Below, one piece after another: positions 21,600 through 32,649 of a stretch of DNA of 64,000 nt (the first letter of the stretch is position 1; each line of letters begins with the position of its first letter). The stretch is from Rhizomys pruinosus (Eukaryota > Chordata > Mammalia > Rodentia > Spalacidae). The notes beneath the pieces are model-generated. The model was not told the origin of the DNA. It did no database searches and saw nothing but the letters and a program-made list of their open reading frames with translations. The stretch spans positions 310,001-374,000 of the forward strand of contig VZQC01000334.1 in assembly GCA_009823505.1 (NCBI GenBank). Direction: 5' to 3'. The position numbers and the translations under genes are program-made.

Positions 21600-23571
21600 T
21601 GTTCACAATATTTTCTTTTTCATTTTTCATTTGTTCATTTTTGAGATTTCATGCATGAGTGTTGTGTTTGCATTCTCTCTATCCCTCCTAGTGCTCCGTC
21701 AGTTCTTCATATGTTCCCCAACTCCCTTTCAATTTCTTCTCCTCTTCTTTGATTACTATTGTTACACATACATGCATTTAAATATATACATATACACGCC
21801 TATGCATATAAATATGCATACATATGCATATATAATGTACTGAGTCCACTCAATGATGCTCCTATGTATCTGTGTTTAGTGTTGTCCATTTGGGATTTGG
21901 ATAAACACTCAGGGAGCAAGCCCCTGCAGAGAACCTCAGCATTCATTGATGCTGTAGCTCTTCGTCTGGAGGTGAGACCCTGTGACATTGACTCTATCGA
22001 CCCTGGCATGTCAACTACTTTTGTCATCATACTGCTCTTGTTAGACTACAGAGCATAGAGATTTCATTGATGCGGTACCCTATCATGTCTAGAATGCATT
22101 AATTGGCACCAGATGTCTTGTCCTCTCACTCCTACATCCTTTCTGCCCCCTTTTCTGTATGTCCCCTGAGCCTTGAGTGTAGAAGTTGCATTGTAGGTAT
22201 GTTACTTAGGCCTGGGCACTTTACAGACACTTATCCTCTAGATTTGACTAGTTGTGGAGCTTTGTAAATAGTATCCATCTGTTGTAAAAAGAAGCCTCTT
22301 TAATAAGTGGTGAGTCCACTTGCCTGTAAATATAAGGATATGTATTTAGAATGCAGTAAGAAATTAGATTGGTCTAGAGAAATGACAAAAGCAGGTTTTT
22401 CTCTACGTCTATGATGTCTCCAGCCTTGAGTACTTGGCTATGTTTTCATTACCATGCATCATTTCCTTCTCATTGAGTGGGCTTATGTCCAATTAGATAG
22501 CTGTAAAGAGATCATTTGTTGGACCAGCTATTGTTGTGGTTTGTAGACTACATAGATGAGTAGGATCATTGATTGGTTTTCTCCCATGGTAGCTTACATA
22601 GTATTTTCTGATACTATAAGAGCTCGTCTTCAGGGAGAAGGCTTCCAGATCAGTTTCAGCTCCATTGTTCCAAATCCTATGCCTGAAATACATCCTATCT
22701 TCAGCAATAGGGTCTTACCTTCACGTTCCAGAAGGCAGTTGAGGGCTGTGGCAATGACTGGTAGTATTTTGGGTGTCTCTTGGACTATCCCCTGACCAAC
22801 AACTCAAAGGAAGCTTTCCCATGCCTAGCAATGTGACTTCTGTTATATAGCCATCAACAATGTACACACACTCACATTTATATTATATGCATATTTTTCA
22901 GTAGGCTTATTAAGTACTGCATTTCCCTTTTTTTTTTTTTACATCACTTATGCTCATTTATCTCTTTCCCTATATGGCCCTTCCCTCTCCCACCCCAGAT
23001 AAACTACCTCCATTGTCCCCATTTCCCCTTTACAGCACCTGTCCCCACTCTCCCCCTCCCACCCTCTCATGCACCTTCTTCCCTCTTCCCCTTAGTTACT
23101 TTCCATTTTTCTGGCTGCTGAGGTTACATCAGGATATATTCTCACATCTGAGGATTTGGAACCAGGATCTACATATGAGAAAGAATATGTGTCACCTGTT
23201 TTTCTGAGTCTGGGTTACCTCACTTAGAATAACAGTTTCTAGTTCCATCCATTTACGTGTAAATGTCAGGATTTCATTTTTCTTATTGCTGAGTAGAGCT
23301 CCATAGTGTCTATGTAATGTTGTCATTGTCCTTTCATCAGCTGAGGAGGTTGCTTGCATTTCCTACCTATAACAAAATGGCTGAGCAAGGATCTCTGTAA
23401 TAGGATACTGTGTCCTTTCGATATATGCCAAGGAATCTAGTAGCCCTATTTTTAGCTTTTTAAGAGTTCTGCACACTGATTTACATAGGGGAATGCAATC
23501 CTACCAGCAGAGAATAAGGGCTCCTATTTCCTCACATCTGGCCAGCATTTGTAGTTATTTGTTTTCTGTTC
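21600..23571 (-). mobile_element. LINE-1 3'UTR and ORF2 end, antisense
   Basis: 21600-22925 resembles an old rodent L1 3'UTR in reverse (GAGATTTCATGCATGAGTG, GTCCTCTCACTCCTACATCC). A T-run at 22928-22940 then starts a second antisense 3' end with ORF2 landmarks (TTCTAGTTCCATCCATTTACGTGTAAATGTC). It is probably two overlapping L1 copies; exact junctions are uncertain. Confidence 0.7.
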
Positions 23572-23581
23572 TTTTTCTTTT

Positions 23582-23808
23582 AAAAAAATATTTATTATTT
23601 TTAGTTTATGTGTATGAATGTATTGCCTGTATGTGTGTAAGTGCACCTGTGTCATGCAATGCACACAGAGGACAGAAGAAGGCATCAGAGTCCCCTGGAA
23701 CTGGAGTTACAAATAGTTGTTAGCCACCACGTGGGTGCTGGGAATCAAACCTCAGCCCTCTGAAAAAGTATCCAATGCTCCTAATTGCTGAGCATCTATC
23801 CAGTCCTT
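23582..23808 (-). mobile_element. B2 SINE
   Basis: Complement of an older B2 (TATGTGTATGAATG... to AGCATCTATCCAGTCC). First member of a three-SINE block bounded by ATTTGTTTTCT at both ends (near 23555 and 24199), which suggests one outer insertion later enlarged. Confidence 0.9.
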
Positions 23809-23952
23809 CTTTATTTTTAGACATGGTCTCTTTATAGCCCCAGCTGACCAGGAACTCACTATGTAGATCAGGCTGGCCTCTATCTTACAGCGACCCACTT
23901 GCCACTCCTACCTGAGGGCTGGTATTAAAGGCATGCACCACCAGGCTCAATT
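23809..23952 (-). mobile_element. B1 SINE
   Basis: Complement of B1 (GACATGGTCTCTTTATAGCCCC... to GGCATGCACCACCAGGC). Lies between two antisense B2 copies. Confidence 0.9.
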
Positions 23953-23955
23953 TAT

Positions 23956-24195
23956 GTTTTTTCTTTCTTTATTCTTATTATTTTATTTTATTTTGTGTGC
24001 ATGAGTGTATTGTTTGCATGTATATGCAAGTGCACTCAGGTCATGCAGTGTTCACGGAGCCCAAAAGAGGACATTGGATCCCCTGGAACTGGAGTTACAG
24101 ATGGTTGTTAACTGTCATGTGGATGCTGGGAATCTAAACCAGGGCCTCTGTAAGAACATCCAGTCATCTTACCTGCTGAACCATCTCCCCAGACT
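23956..24195 (-). mobile_element. B2 SINE
   Basis: Complement of an older B2 from a T-rich tail (TTTTATTTTATTTTGTG) to ACCATCTCCCCAGAC. Diverged relative to the young subfamily. Confidence 0.9.
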
Positions 24196-24355
24196 TCCCA
24201 TTTGTTTTCTTGATTTTAGCTATTAGATATTTTAGTTACTAGATTTTAGTCATTCTGACTGCAGTAAGATGAAATCTTAAAGTGGTTTTGATTGGCATTT
24301 CTCTAATTGCTAATGACGTTGAAGACTTTAAAAATATTTCTTAGCAGGCTGGAGA

Positions 24356-24548
24356 GATGGCCTAGAAGTTAAGAGTGCTGACTGCAGTTCAATCCCCAGC
24401 ACCCACATGGTGGCTGAGAACCATATTTAACTCCAGTTCCAGGGGAATCAGACACCCTCTTCTGACCTCCGCAGCATTGCACGACACGGGCGCACAAACC
24501 TACATGCAGACAGTACGTTCATACACATAAAAAATAAATAAAATTTAG
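24356..24548 (+). mobile_element. B2 SINE in L1
   Basis: Head AGGCTGGAGAGATGGCCTAGAAG, shortened in the anticodon-arm region (CTGACTGCAGTTCAATCCC). Perfect target duplication AAAATATTTCTTAGC ending at 24355 and 24564. No 17-bp duplication. Confidence 0.95.
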
Positions 24549-25328
24549 AAAAATATTTCTTAGCCATTTTTTGAGATTTCTGTTCAGATTGATAGCCCAT
24601 ATTTTACTTGTGTCATAATTTTTTTGTATGTCATAATTTTTTATGATTCCTTTTTGTTGTGTTTTGTACATTCTAAAACTTAATCCTCTATTAGATGCAT
24701 AGCTGACAAAGATTCTTTCTTATTCTGTGGGCTTCCTCTTCATTCAACTGGTTGTTTCCTTTGCTATACAGAAGCATTTTCATTTAATGAGGTCCCATTT
24801 ATCAACTGTTGTCCTTAATTTCTAAGTGAACAAATTTTGATTTAGAATGTCCCTTTCTACACCTATGTCTCATAGGGTACTGCCCATATTTTCTTCTAAT
24901 ATTTTCAGCACTTCAGATTTTACAAGGTCTTTGATCCATTTGTAGTTTATTTTTGTGAAGGGTGATAGATATGGATCTAATTTCATTCTTCTACATTTGG
25001 GGATCAAGTTTCCCCAGAACTATTTGTTGAAGATGCTGTCTTTCCTCCAGTGTGTATTCTTGGCATCTTTGTCAAATATCAGGTGTCTGTAATTGTGTGC
25101 ACCCAAGTTTGGTTCTTCTACTTTGTTCCATTAATTCACATGTCTGTTTTTGTGCCAGTACCATGCTATTTTAATCACTATAGCTCTGTGGTATAGTTTG
25201 AAATCTGGTATTGTAATCCCCCCAGCATTGCTCTTCTTGCTCAGGTTTACTTTGGCTATCTGGGGTCTTTATTTGGTTCAACATGAATTTTAGGATCGTT
25301 TTTCCTCTTTCTGTAAAAAATGGCATGG

Positions 25329-25485
25329 CTAGGCCAGGCATGGTAGCATATGCCTTTAATCCCAGCACTTGAGAGGCAGAGGTAGGTGGATCTCTGTGAG
25401 TTCAAGGCCAGCTTGGTCCACATAGCGAGCTCCAGGCCAGCTGGGGCTTAAGAAACAAAAGGAGACCCTGTCTCAAAAATACCAG
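25329..25485 (+). mobile_element. B1 SINE in L1
   Basis: AGGCCAGGCATGGTAGCATATGCC head. A 12-base insertion (TAAGAAACAAAA) sits before GGAGACCCTGTCTC. Perfect 14-bp target duplication AAAAAATGGCATGG at 25315-25328 and 25486-25499. Confidence 0.96.
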
Positions 25486-26885
25486 AAAAAATGGCATGGA
25501 GATTTTGATTGGGTTTGCAATGAATTTGTAACTGCTTTGGGCCAGATGGTCATTTTCACAATATTAATTTTACCAATCCATGAGCAGTAGAACTTCAGAA
25601 ACTGTCTTTCATTTGGTGTTAGCATCCACAAATGAGAGAGACCATTTGCCACTTGTTTATCTGGGACTGTGTTACTTCACTTAGCATAATGGCTTCGAGT
25701 TCCATCCATTTACCTGCAAAGTTCATAATGTCATCTTTCTTTACCACTGAGTAGTACTCCATTGTGGAAATGTACCACATTTTTGTCATTCACTCATCAG
25801 TTGAGGGGTATTTGGGTTGGTTCCAGCTCTTAGCTATAGTGAAGAGAGCTGCAGTAAACATGGATATGCATGCATCTTTGCAGTAGGATGAGTCTTGTGG
25901 GTATATACCCAGGAGTGGTATGGCTGGGTCAGGTGGTAGGCTCATTTTGAGTCTTTTAAGTGTTCTCCACACTGCTTTCCATAATGGTTGTACAAGTTTA
26001 CATTCCCACCAACAGTAGATGAGTGTTCCCCTTTTCCTGCAACCTGTCCGGCATTTGGTGTCTTTTGTGTTCTTGAACTTAGCCAGTCATATCAGAGTGA
26101 GATGATATGTGAGAGTGGTTTTAATTTGCGGTTCCTTAATTATTAATGATGTTGAACACTTTTTAAGATGTTTCTCAGCCACCTTTACTTCCTCACTGTG
26201 AAGTTGCTGTTCAGCTCTTTACTCCATCTTTTGTGTAGGTCATTTGTTTTCTTACTTCTTTGTTTTTTTAGTAGTCTATATATTCGTGACATTAATGCTC
26301 TGTCGGATGAATCACTGGTAAAGATTTCCTCCCACTCTGTGGGTTTTCCCTTCAATTCCTTGGTTGTTTCTTTCACTGTACAGAAGCTTTTGAGTTTGAT
26401 AAGGTCCCATTTGCCAACTATTGACCTTATTCCCTGTTCAGCTGCTGTCTGATTTAGAAAGTCCTTTCCTACACCTGTCTTCTAGGTTGTTGCCAACTTT
26501 TTCTTCTATCACCTTCAGGGTTTCAGGTTTCACTTCGAGATCTCTGATCCACTTGGAGTTGATTTTTGTATAGGGTCAGAGGTAGGGGTTTAATTTTGTT
26601 CTTCTACAAATGGTGATCCAGTTTTGCAGGCACCATTTGCTGAAGATGCTATCCTTCCTCTACTGAGCTTTGTTTGCCCCTTTGTCAAATATGAGGTAGC
26701 TGAAATTGTATGAGCTCAAGTTTGGACCTTCAATTTTGTTTCATTGGTCAATGGGTCTGTTTTTGTGCCAGTACCAGGCTGTCTTTATGACTATAGCCCT
26801 GTTGTTATGAGTATGGCCCTGTAATATGCTCTGGTAGAGCAATCCCTCCCGCATTGCATTTTTCACTCAGGGTTGCTTTAGCTGT

Positions 26886-27611
26886 TCAGGGTCTTTTGTT
26901 TTTCCATATGAATTTAAGGATTTTTTTTTCCAAGTCTGTGAAGAAGCTCATGAGGATTTTGATTGGGATTGCACTGAATCTGTATATCAATTTGGGTAAA
27001 ATGGACATTTTTACTACATTAATTTTTCCAATCCATGAGCATGGGAGATCTTTCCATCTTTTGATGTCATTTTCAATCTCCTTCAGGAGTTTGAAATTTT
27101 TGTTGTAGAGATCCTTGGTATCTTTGGTTAGGTTTGTTCCCAGGTATTTTATTATGTTTGAGGCTATTGTGAGTGGGAAGGTCTTCTTAGATTCCTTCTC
27201 CACTTGTTTATTGTTGGTGTAAAGAAAATTTACTGATTTTTCCAGGTTAATTTTGTATCCTGCCAGTTTACTGAAACTCTTAATCATTTCTAGAAGTTTT
27301 CTGGTGGAGTTTTTAGCATCCCTTAAGTAAACTATCATATCATCTGCAAAAAGCGATAGCTTGACTTCTTCTTTTCCCATTAATACTCCTTTAATTTCCT
27401 TCTCTTGTCTTATTGCCCTAGCAAGTGTTTCAAGCACTATGTTGAGGAGGAGTGGCAATAAGGGGCAGCCTTGCCTGGTTCCTGCCTTTAAGGGAAATGG
27501 TTCCAATTTTTCTCCATCTAGGATGATGTTGGCAGTTGATTTGCTATATGTGCCTTTAATAATGTTGAGCAATGCTCCCTTCAGTCCTAGTCCCTCTAGG
27601 ACTTTAAACAT
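26886..27611 (-). pseudogene. L1 ORF2 reverse transcriptase fragment (241 codons)
   Basis: Part of the LINE-1 ORF2 protein, which nicks the target and reverse-transcribes L1 RNA in the nucleus. The frame shows TRQGCP at residues 45-50 and the catalytic FADD motif at 88-91, followed by the thumb region ([23 protein letters not shown]). Two differences from the usual L1 motif follow [13 protein letters not shown] instead of the common LSPLLFN. The start shown is just the first Met of the surviving frame. The upstream part of the RT lies in a different frame (27868-28167), so a frameshift and at least one stop separate them. Not functional. Confidence 0.92.
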
Positions 27612-27867
27612 GAAGGGATGCTGGATCTTGTCAAAGGCTTTTTCTGCATCAATTGAGATGATTTTGTGGGTTTTGTCTTTCAGTCCATTTATGTGTTTTA
27701 TGATATTTGTTGATTTTCATATGTTGAACCATCCCTGCATTTCTGGTATGAATCCAATTTGGTCATGATGGATGATCTTTTTGATGTGGGTCTGTATGCA
27801 ATTTGCAAGTATTTTGTTGAGAATTTTTGCATCTATGTTCATTAATGAGATGGGTCTATCTGTAGTT

Positions 27868-28167
27868 CTACTTTTTGGTTGTATCTTTGCATGGTTTTGG
27901 TATTAGGGTGATGCTGGCTTCATAGAAGGAATTTGGGAGAATTCCCTCTGTTTGTATCCTTCTGAACAAATTGAGTAGGAGTGGTTGTAGGACCTCTTTA
28001 AATTTCTTATAGAATTCTGCTGTGAATCCATCTGGGCCTGGGCTTTTTTTAGTTGGGAGGTTTTTTATTACATCCTCAATTTCCTCAAATATTGTGGGTC
28101 TATTTAAACTGTCAGACTCTTCTTGGTTAAGCTTTGTTGGTTTCCAGTATTTCAAATATTCATCCAT
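27868..28167 (-). pseudogene. L1 ORF2 fragment, RT fingers (99 codons)
   Basis: Contains [19 protein letters not shown] and [10 protein letters not shown], the conserved N-terminal fingers block of L1 reverse transcriptase. It immediately precedes the 26886-27611 fragment in protein order but is separated from it by frame disruption. Upstream coding DNA is displaced by the SINE insertion at 28241-28656. Confidence 0.9.
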
Positions 28168-28262
28168 TTCTCTTAGGTTTTCAAACTTAGTGGAGTATAT
28201 GTTTTTGAAGTATTCCCATATAATTGTCTGGATCTTTTCTTTTTTTAAAAAAAATTATTTTT

Positions 28263-28437
28263 AGGCCAGGTGTGGTGGCACATGCCTTTAAACCTAGTAC
28301 TTGGGAGGCAGAGGCAGGCAGATCTCTGTGAGTTCAAGGCCAGCCTGGTCTACAGAGTGAGCTCCAGGCCAGCTGGGACTATAAAAAGGAAGATCCTGTC
28401 TCAAAAATACAAATAAATAAATAAATAAACAAATAAA
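28263..28437 (+). mobile_element. B1 SINE nested in a B2 tail
   Basis: AGGCCAGGTGTGGTGGCACATGCC head, ends CTGTCTCAAAAATACAAATAAATAAATAAATAAAC. Lies in the T-rich tail of the neighbouring antisense B2. Confidence 0.95.
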
Positions 28438-28656
28438 AGTTTATTTTATTTTATGCGTATGAATGTACTGTCTACATGTAGCTCTGTGCACCCATGTTGT
28501 GAAATGCCGCAGAGGTCAGAAGAGGGTGTCGGATTCCCCTGGAACTGGAGTCAAAGACGGTTCTCATCCTCCAGCCATGTGGGTGCTGGGGATCGAACCT
28601 GGGTCCTCTGCAAGAGCAGTCGGTGCTCTTAACTGCTAGGCCATCTCTCCAGTCCC
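28438..28656 (-). mobile_element. B2 SINE in L1
   Basis: Complement of B2 (TATGCGTATGAATGTACTG... GGCCATCTCTCCAGTCC). B box complement GGGGATCGAACC is intact. No 17-bp duplication. Confidence 0.95.
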
Positions 28657-28995
28657 TGTCTGGATCTTTTCTATGACTGTTGTGATGCTTCTCCCTATTG
28701 ATTTGAAGTTGCTCTTTTTTTTTTTTTCCTTTGGTTAACTGGGCTAGAGGTCTGTCTGTTTTATTTATCTTTTCAAAGAATCAGCTTTTGGATTCTTTGA
28801 TTCTATGTATTGTTTTCTTTGTTTCTATTTCATTGATTTCTGATCTGATTTTTGTGATTTCTTCCTGTCTGTTGGGTTTAGGGTTCATTTGTTGTTGTCT
28901 CTCAAGTGCTTTTAGCTGCAGTGCTAGATCATTTATTTGTTCCTTTTCTGTTTTTTGTTTTTTGTTTTTCTATTTTGATGTGGGCACTTAGGGCT

Positions 28996-29208
28996 CTAAA
29001 TTTCCCTCTCAAGGCTACTTTTAAAGTATCCCACCCTTAGTTCTCTAATTTCTTTGAATATGTCTACAGTTCTTCTTCTAAGTTTGGTGTCTTGGCTTCC
29101 TTCCTTGGAGATCTCATTGTAGGAATCTTCTGCTGTAGGGTTGGCAGAGTGTGGTGTGGATTTATTATGAGCTTTTCCCATGTTGTTTTTTCTTTGTGTC
29201 TTTGGCAT
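28996..29208 (-). pseudogene. L1 ORF1 N-terminus fused to ORF2 remnant (70 codons)
   Basis: Starts MPKTQRKNNMGKAHNK, a plausible L1 ORF1 N-terminus. The last ~12 residues (KSSLEREI) arise from ORF2-derived DNA across the deletion junction near 29030. The ORF1 coiled coil, RRM and C-terminal domain are absent. The assignment rests on parallel sequence order with the L1 at 51.1-51.6 kb. Confidence 0.6.
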
Positions 29209-29288
29209 GTGGATTTATTTGTTTATTTGTTTCTTTGGATTCTGGCACCTCAATGTTGGCTGCACAGACTATAATCACTAATGCTGTG

Positions 29289-29348
29289 CCTGCTAGGTCC
29301 TCTGCACCACAGCTCCACCAGGTTGATGGGTGCAGAGGACCTAGCAGG
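29289..29348. repeat. Perfect 20-bp inverted repeat
   Basis: Arms 29289-29308 (CCTGCTAGGTCC...) and 29329-29348 (...GGACCTAGCAGG) are exact reverse complements with a 20-base spacer. It can form a strong hairpin in either strand. It sits in L1 5'UTR-like sequence. Confidence 0.97.
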
Positions 29349-29400
29349 TTGTGTTGCTACTTGCACCAGTAGGCCCCCAAGGGTCAAGGCAGTTCTGCCT

Positions 29401-29825
29401 TGCCTTACTGGCACCTCACTCCTATTTGATTCTTTCTGATGCAAGACTTTCTCCTGTCTTTTCTAACTGGCTTATTGAAATTTTCAATTCCATCTTCACT
29501 TTAACTTGTGTTTTCTTCAATATTTCTGAATTCATTTTTCAAATCGTAAATTGTCTTTGTCATTTCACTCACCATGTATTTGTAGTTTCTTGAGCTTCAG
29601 TTGTGAGTTTATTCCTATCCTATTTGAGTCCTTTGTTTTTGTGTTCTTTAATATTCTTGAATTATTTGATCATGTTTATGATTGATCTTTTAAGTTCTGT
29701 GTCCTGGTGATCCTCTGGATAGTTCTCATTGTAAAATACTTTATTTAGGATTGATGGTATTTGGTGGAACCATATCTTAATTTTTATACTATTTGTGTTT
29801 TTTGGTTGTGACCTTGGCATATGGG

Positions 29826-29879
<54 letters not shown>

Positions 29880-30130
29880 GTTCTGAGTCTGATATGAAAT
29901 TCTAGCCTGCTTTGGTTAAGTAGATGTTCAGTTCTGTTGTTATTGCTGTCATAGCTTGATTGATTTCTGATCAGGTAGGAATAGGCAGTCGTTTTTTGCT
30001 TCAGGTTCCCACCTTTGGTTTATTTTATTGGAGGGATAGAGTGATTCCAGTCTGGTCCAGTATGCCAGGTGGACAGTCACAACCAGAACTCACCATTGTG
30101 CATGCTTCCAGTCCTAGTACCAGAAGAGGA
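29401..30130 (-). mobile_element. Second L1 ORF1/5'UTR segment, antisense
   Basis: 29440-29800 in reverse parallels the ORF1 coiled-coil coding DNA at 51270-51450 (ACAGTCATAAACATGATCAA versus ATCAATCATAAACATGATCAA). 29880-30120 parallels the 5'UTR linker at 50940-51120. It represents a different L1 copy placed directly upstream of the deleted one. Confidence 0.65.
29827..29878. repeat. 52-base poly(T) run
   Basis: Uninterrupted T52 (A52 on the minus strand). It falls where the L1 at 51.15 kb has a short A-rich stretch before ATCCACATACC, so it looks like an expanded internal A-tract and not a retroposon tail. Confidence 0.97.
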
Positions 30131-31023
30131 AGATGATGAGGAATGGGTAGGTTCTAAGCTGCAATAGTTTCCTAATATGTTCTCAAATCAAATGAAGTTC
30201 CATTGACTATATATTACTTGTGCTGAATTTTCTTTGAGTTGTTCTGTTTGTTAAGAATTGATATCAAAGGCAGGTTTGTGTCATAACTGGCCAGATGTCA
30301 TATTTGTCAGTACACCAGAGGAATGAATTCTATTTTAGAGAAGCTCTTTCTCAGACATGTGATAGCCTTTTCCTGATTGGTTTATTCTTAATTTTGTTTG
30401 GTTTATTCTTAATTTTGTTTCCACTAATTTTTTTTTATCTTCCTTGAAGGCTGTTTTGGCTTTTTGCTTTTGCAGGATTTGTTTTCTTTGTCTCTTAATA
30501 AACAGTTGAATACATTTAAGGCTGTTTTTCATGACTATAGAGTTAGCACTTTCCCATTAGTTTTCATATGTAATATTCTCATTTCCATAATTGCTTATTA
30601 TTATACATTTTCTCCTTATGTATCATAATTCTTTGATTTAAAGAGACCCACTTTCTCCTATTTTAATATTTTCAAATTCATTTTATGAATTAAACATAGA
30701 AGACTCAAAGCAAATATGAACAAATAAATTAGCAACTGTTCTATCAAGTAATTATTTGCATTGCATAGCTGCATGTGTGTATGTGTGTGAGTTCAAAATG
30801 TCTTATAATTAAAATAGCTTTGTATATGACTTAAAAATAATTAACTAAAGGAAATAGAGAAGGAAATAGAGAAGGAAAAGAATATATCCAATGAGTTATT
30901 TTCACTGATGGAGACATTGATGTCACTTGAGAAAAAATTGTCGGAAACAAAGTTTAAATATTTAAGTAATCCCAGTAACCATGCTGTGTGTGGAACATTA
31001 CCTGAAAATAAATGGCTTCCTCA
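30131..31023. other. Unassigned AT-rich interval with 21-bp duplication
   Basis: No gene or clear repeat, except a perfect 21-bp tandem duplication beginning GGTTTATTCTTAATTTTG (30379-30399 and 30400-30420). Part of this may be degraded L1. Confidence 0.5.
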
Positions 31024-31190
31024 TGCTGGAGAAGATGGGTCAGTAGGCAAAAGTACTTTCTGATAAACATGATGACCCAAGTTTAATCCCAGCACTTACA
31101 TAGCAGAAGGAGAGAACCAGCTCCAGGGAGCTATCAGCAAGGTGTGCTACATGTGTATAAATAAATAAAATATACAAAGATAGAAAAAAA
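31024..31190 (+). mobile_element. B3-type SINE
   Basis: CTGGAGAAGATGGGTCAGTAGGCAAAAGTACTTTCTG...CATGATGACCCAAGTTTAATCCC...CAGAAGGAGAGAACCAGCTCC, then ATAAATAAATAAAATA. The AAGGAGAGAACC block is typical of B3 and not B2. Internally shortened. Confidence 0.75.
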
Positions 31191-32239
31191 AGAAATGAAT
31201 GACTTCCCAAGACAAAGGGCAGAAACTGGGGCTGACATGAGCCACCAAGCCCTTAGCCCTTCACAGAGGAGCAGGCAGAGCTCCCACTGTGATCTTTAAA
31301 TTGGTACAGAAACATAAAAATAGCTCCTTAGTGGGACTCCCTGAAAGCCTGAACACTCACTGTTATTCACATCTTTGAAATAAGACTTCGGAAAAACCTA
31401 AGAGATCAAATTCTTAGGAAAGTTGGGATCTTAACGCAGCTCCAACCTGACCAACTTGGCCTCAGTTTATTCATGAGCTGCAATTGCTGGTTGCATTTCA
31501 GAGCTTTGGTGAAATTGTAAGGAAATACGAAGTGAAATGGAAAGCTGACCTTCCACAGAGCAAACGAATTTATTAGAGAATAAACCTGAGCGGGCACCCA
31601 CTGCCAGGCTCTGGGGCCAGAGGAGGTGCGGCTCACAACCTGGATCTAAGGGAGGGCCCAGGCCCACCCTCCCTTACAGACTAAGGTATTTTATATTTTT
31701 CTCCATTTGAGGAGGAAAAGGTGTTGGAGCCTGAGGTTGTGTCAACTCCAGCAGGTTCAGGGTGGGGTTTTCCCAGGCATGAAGGACTCTGGTTCAGTGA
31801 CGGTCATATCAGAGAGGCCAGCAGGCTCGGGACAAGGTTGCTGCTCTCAAGGAAGGTAGCCAGAGGGTGCTAATCATGGGAGAAACATTCAGGACCCACT
31901 ATTTCTCATTCAGCAATAGGATGTGGAAATATTTAACTTCAGAGGACTGATAGCGAGAGCTAGCCCACTGTGTCTTGCTGTGCCTTACATAGGGCTGGAG
32001 CACTGAGAGATGGTGGGAGAGGGAAACATGAGGAAGTGTTTAAAGGTGGGCTTTGGCATGGTCCCAGGATTGAGAAACCAGGACATTTGAAAGTATACCC
32101 CCTTTGTCACAGCATACTGAGCACAAGACAGATGTCTAAGCCCTTGTGCTAAAGCTACAGAAAGCCCCTTCATGAACAATGATGACTTACTGACTTCTAT
32201 AATACCACAGCTGGAAGTATCTGAAAATTAATTCTTGTC
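31191..32239. other. Unassigned unique sequence
   Basis: About 1 kb without recognised repeats. Overlapping antisense frames (31406-31667) and opposing frames at 31970-32179 have no identifiable domain. Confidence 0.5.
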
Positions 32240-32290
32240 TTTTTGGTTGTGAGCCTGAGCCTTTAACAGCTGTGCCAGCTCTCTAGCCCT
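32240..32290 (-). mobile_element. SINE head fragment (B2/B3-like)
   Basis: GGTTGTGAGCCTGAGCCTTTAACAGCTGTGCCAGCTCTCTAGCCC is the complement of a tRNA-derived SINE head. Too short to subclass. Confidence 0.55.
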
Positions 32291-32308
32291 GAAAATTAAT
32301 TTTTAACT

Positions 32309-32420
32309 AGGTGTGGTGGCACATCTTGCAACCCCAGAATGTAGGTGATGATGCAGGAGGATCAAGGTGTTCAAGTTCAGCCTGGACCGCACGAGATTCT
32401 GACGCCAAACAACTGCAAAA
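32309..32420 (+). mobile_element. Old B1 SINE
   Basis: ACTAGGTGTGGTGGCACATCTTGCAACCCCAGAATGTAGG... with GTTCAAGTTCAGCCTGG. Strongly diverged. Confidence 0.7.
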
Positions 32421-32649
32421 AGTAATCTATCATGGAGTCCTAACTGTAAGGGATATCATAATGGTTTTGCCAATTTACTTTCAAGAGAAGAGTAATAAAG
32501 TGAAATTATAGAAGAGACAGTTCCTTTCACTTAAAATTAAAATAGCTTTAATTTGCCTATATTTTTATTATATTTCATTTCTTATTTCCAGCTGCAGAAT
32601 GAAAAGATAGCCTAATCAGGCTTGTATGTGTTGAAAACAACAAACTCTT

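Larger units (their letters stand above)
24196..25600 (-). mobile_element. LINE-1 ORF2 C-terminal half, antisense
   Basis: Continues the old antisense L1. Landmarks are GATTGGCATTTCTCTAATTGCTAATGA, AAAATGGCATGGAGATTTTGATTGGG and ACAATATTAATTTTACCAATCCATGAGC. It is interrupted by a B2 (24356-24548) and a B1 (25329-25485). No intact reading frame. Confidence 0.85.
25601..28240 (-). mobile_element. LINE-1 ORF2 (RT and C-terminal part), antisense
   Basis: A second, less diverged antisense L1 abuts the first at about 25600. It reads from the ORF2 C-terminus (TTCCATCCATTTACCTGCAAAGTTC) back through the reverse-transcriptase domain to about 28240, where SINEs are inserted. Reading frames inside it are broken but long. 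Confidence 0.93.
28241..28656 (-). mobile_element. Compound SINE insertion (B2 carrying a B1) in L1
   Basis: A 16-bp target duplication TGTCTGGATCTTTTCT (28225-28240 and 28657-28672) brackets both SINEs. An antisense B2 inserted into L1, and a sense B1 then inserted into the T-rich (A-tail) end of the B2. Confidence 0.93.
28673..29400 (-). mobile_element. LINE-1 5' part with internal deletion, antisense
   Basis: 28673-29030 is pre-RT ORF2 sequence (antisense of LRGKFRALSAH). From about 29030 it changes to ORF1 N-terminal sequence and then 5'UTR (29209-29400). The normal ORF1 C-terminus and ORF2 endonuclease are missing, so several kilobases were deleted or the pieces come from different insertions. 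Confidence 0.75.

Noticed and set aside
27361..27768. 135-codon sense frame
   Set aside because: It is the antisense shadow of the L1 reverse transcriptase frame.
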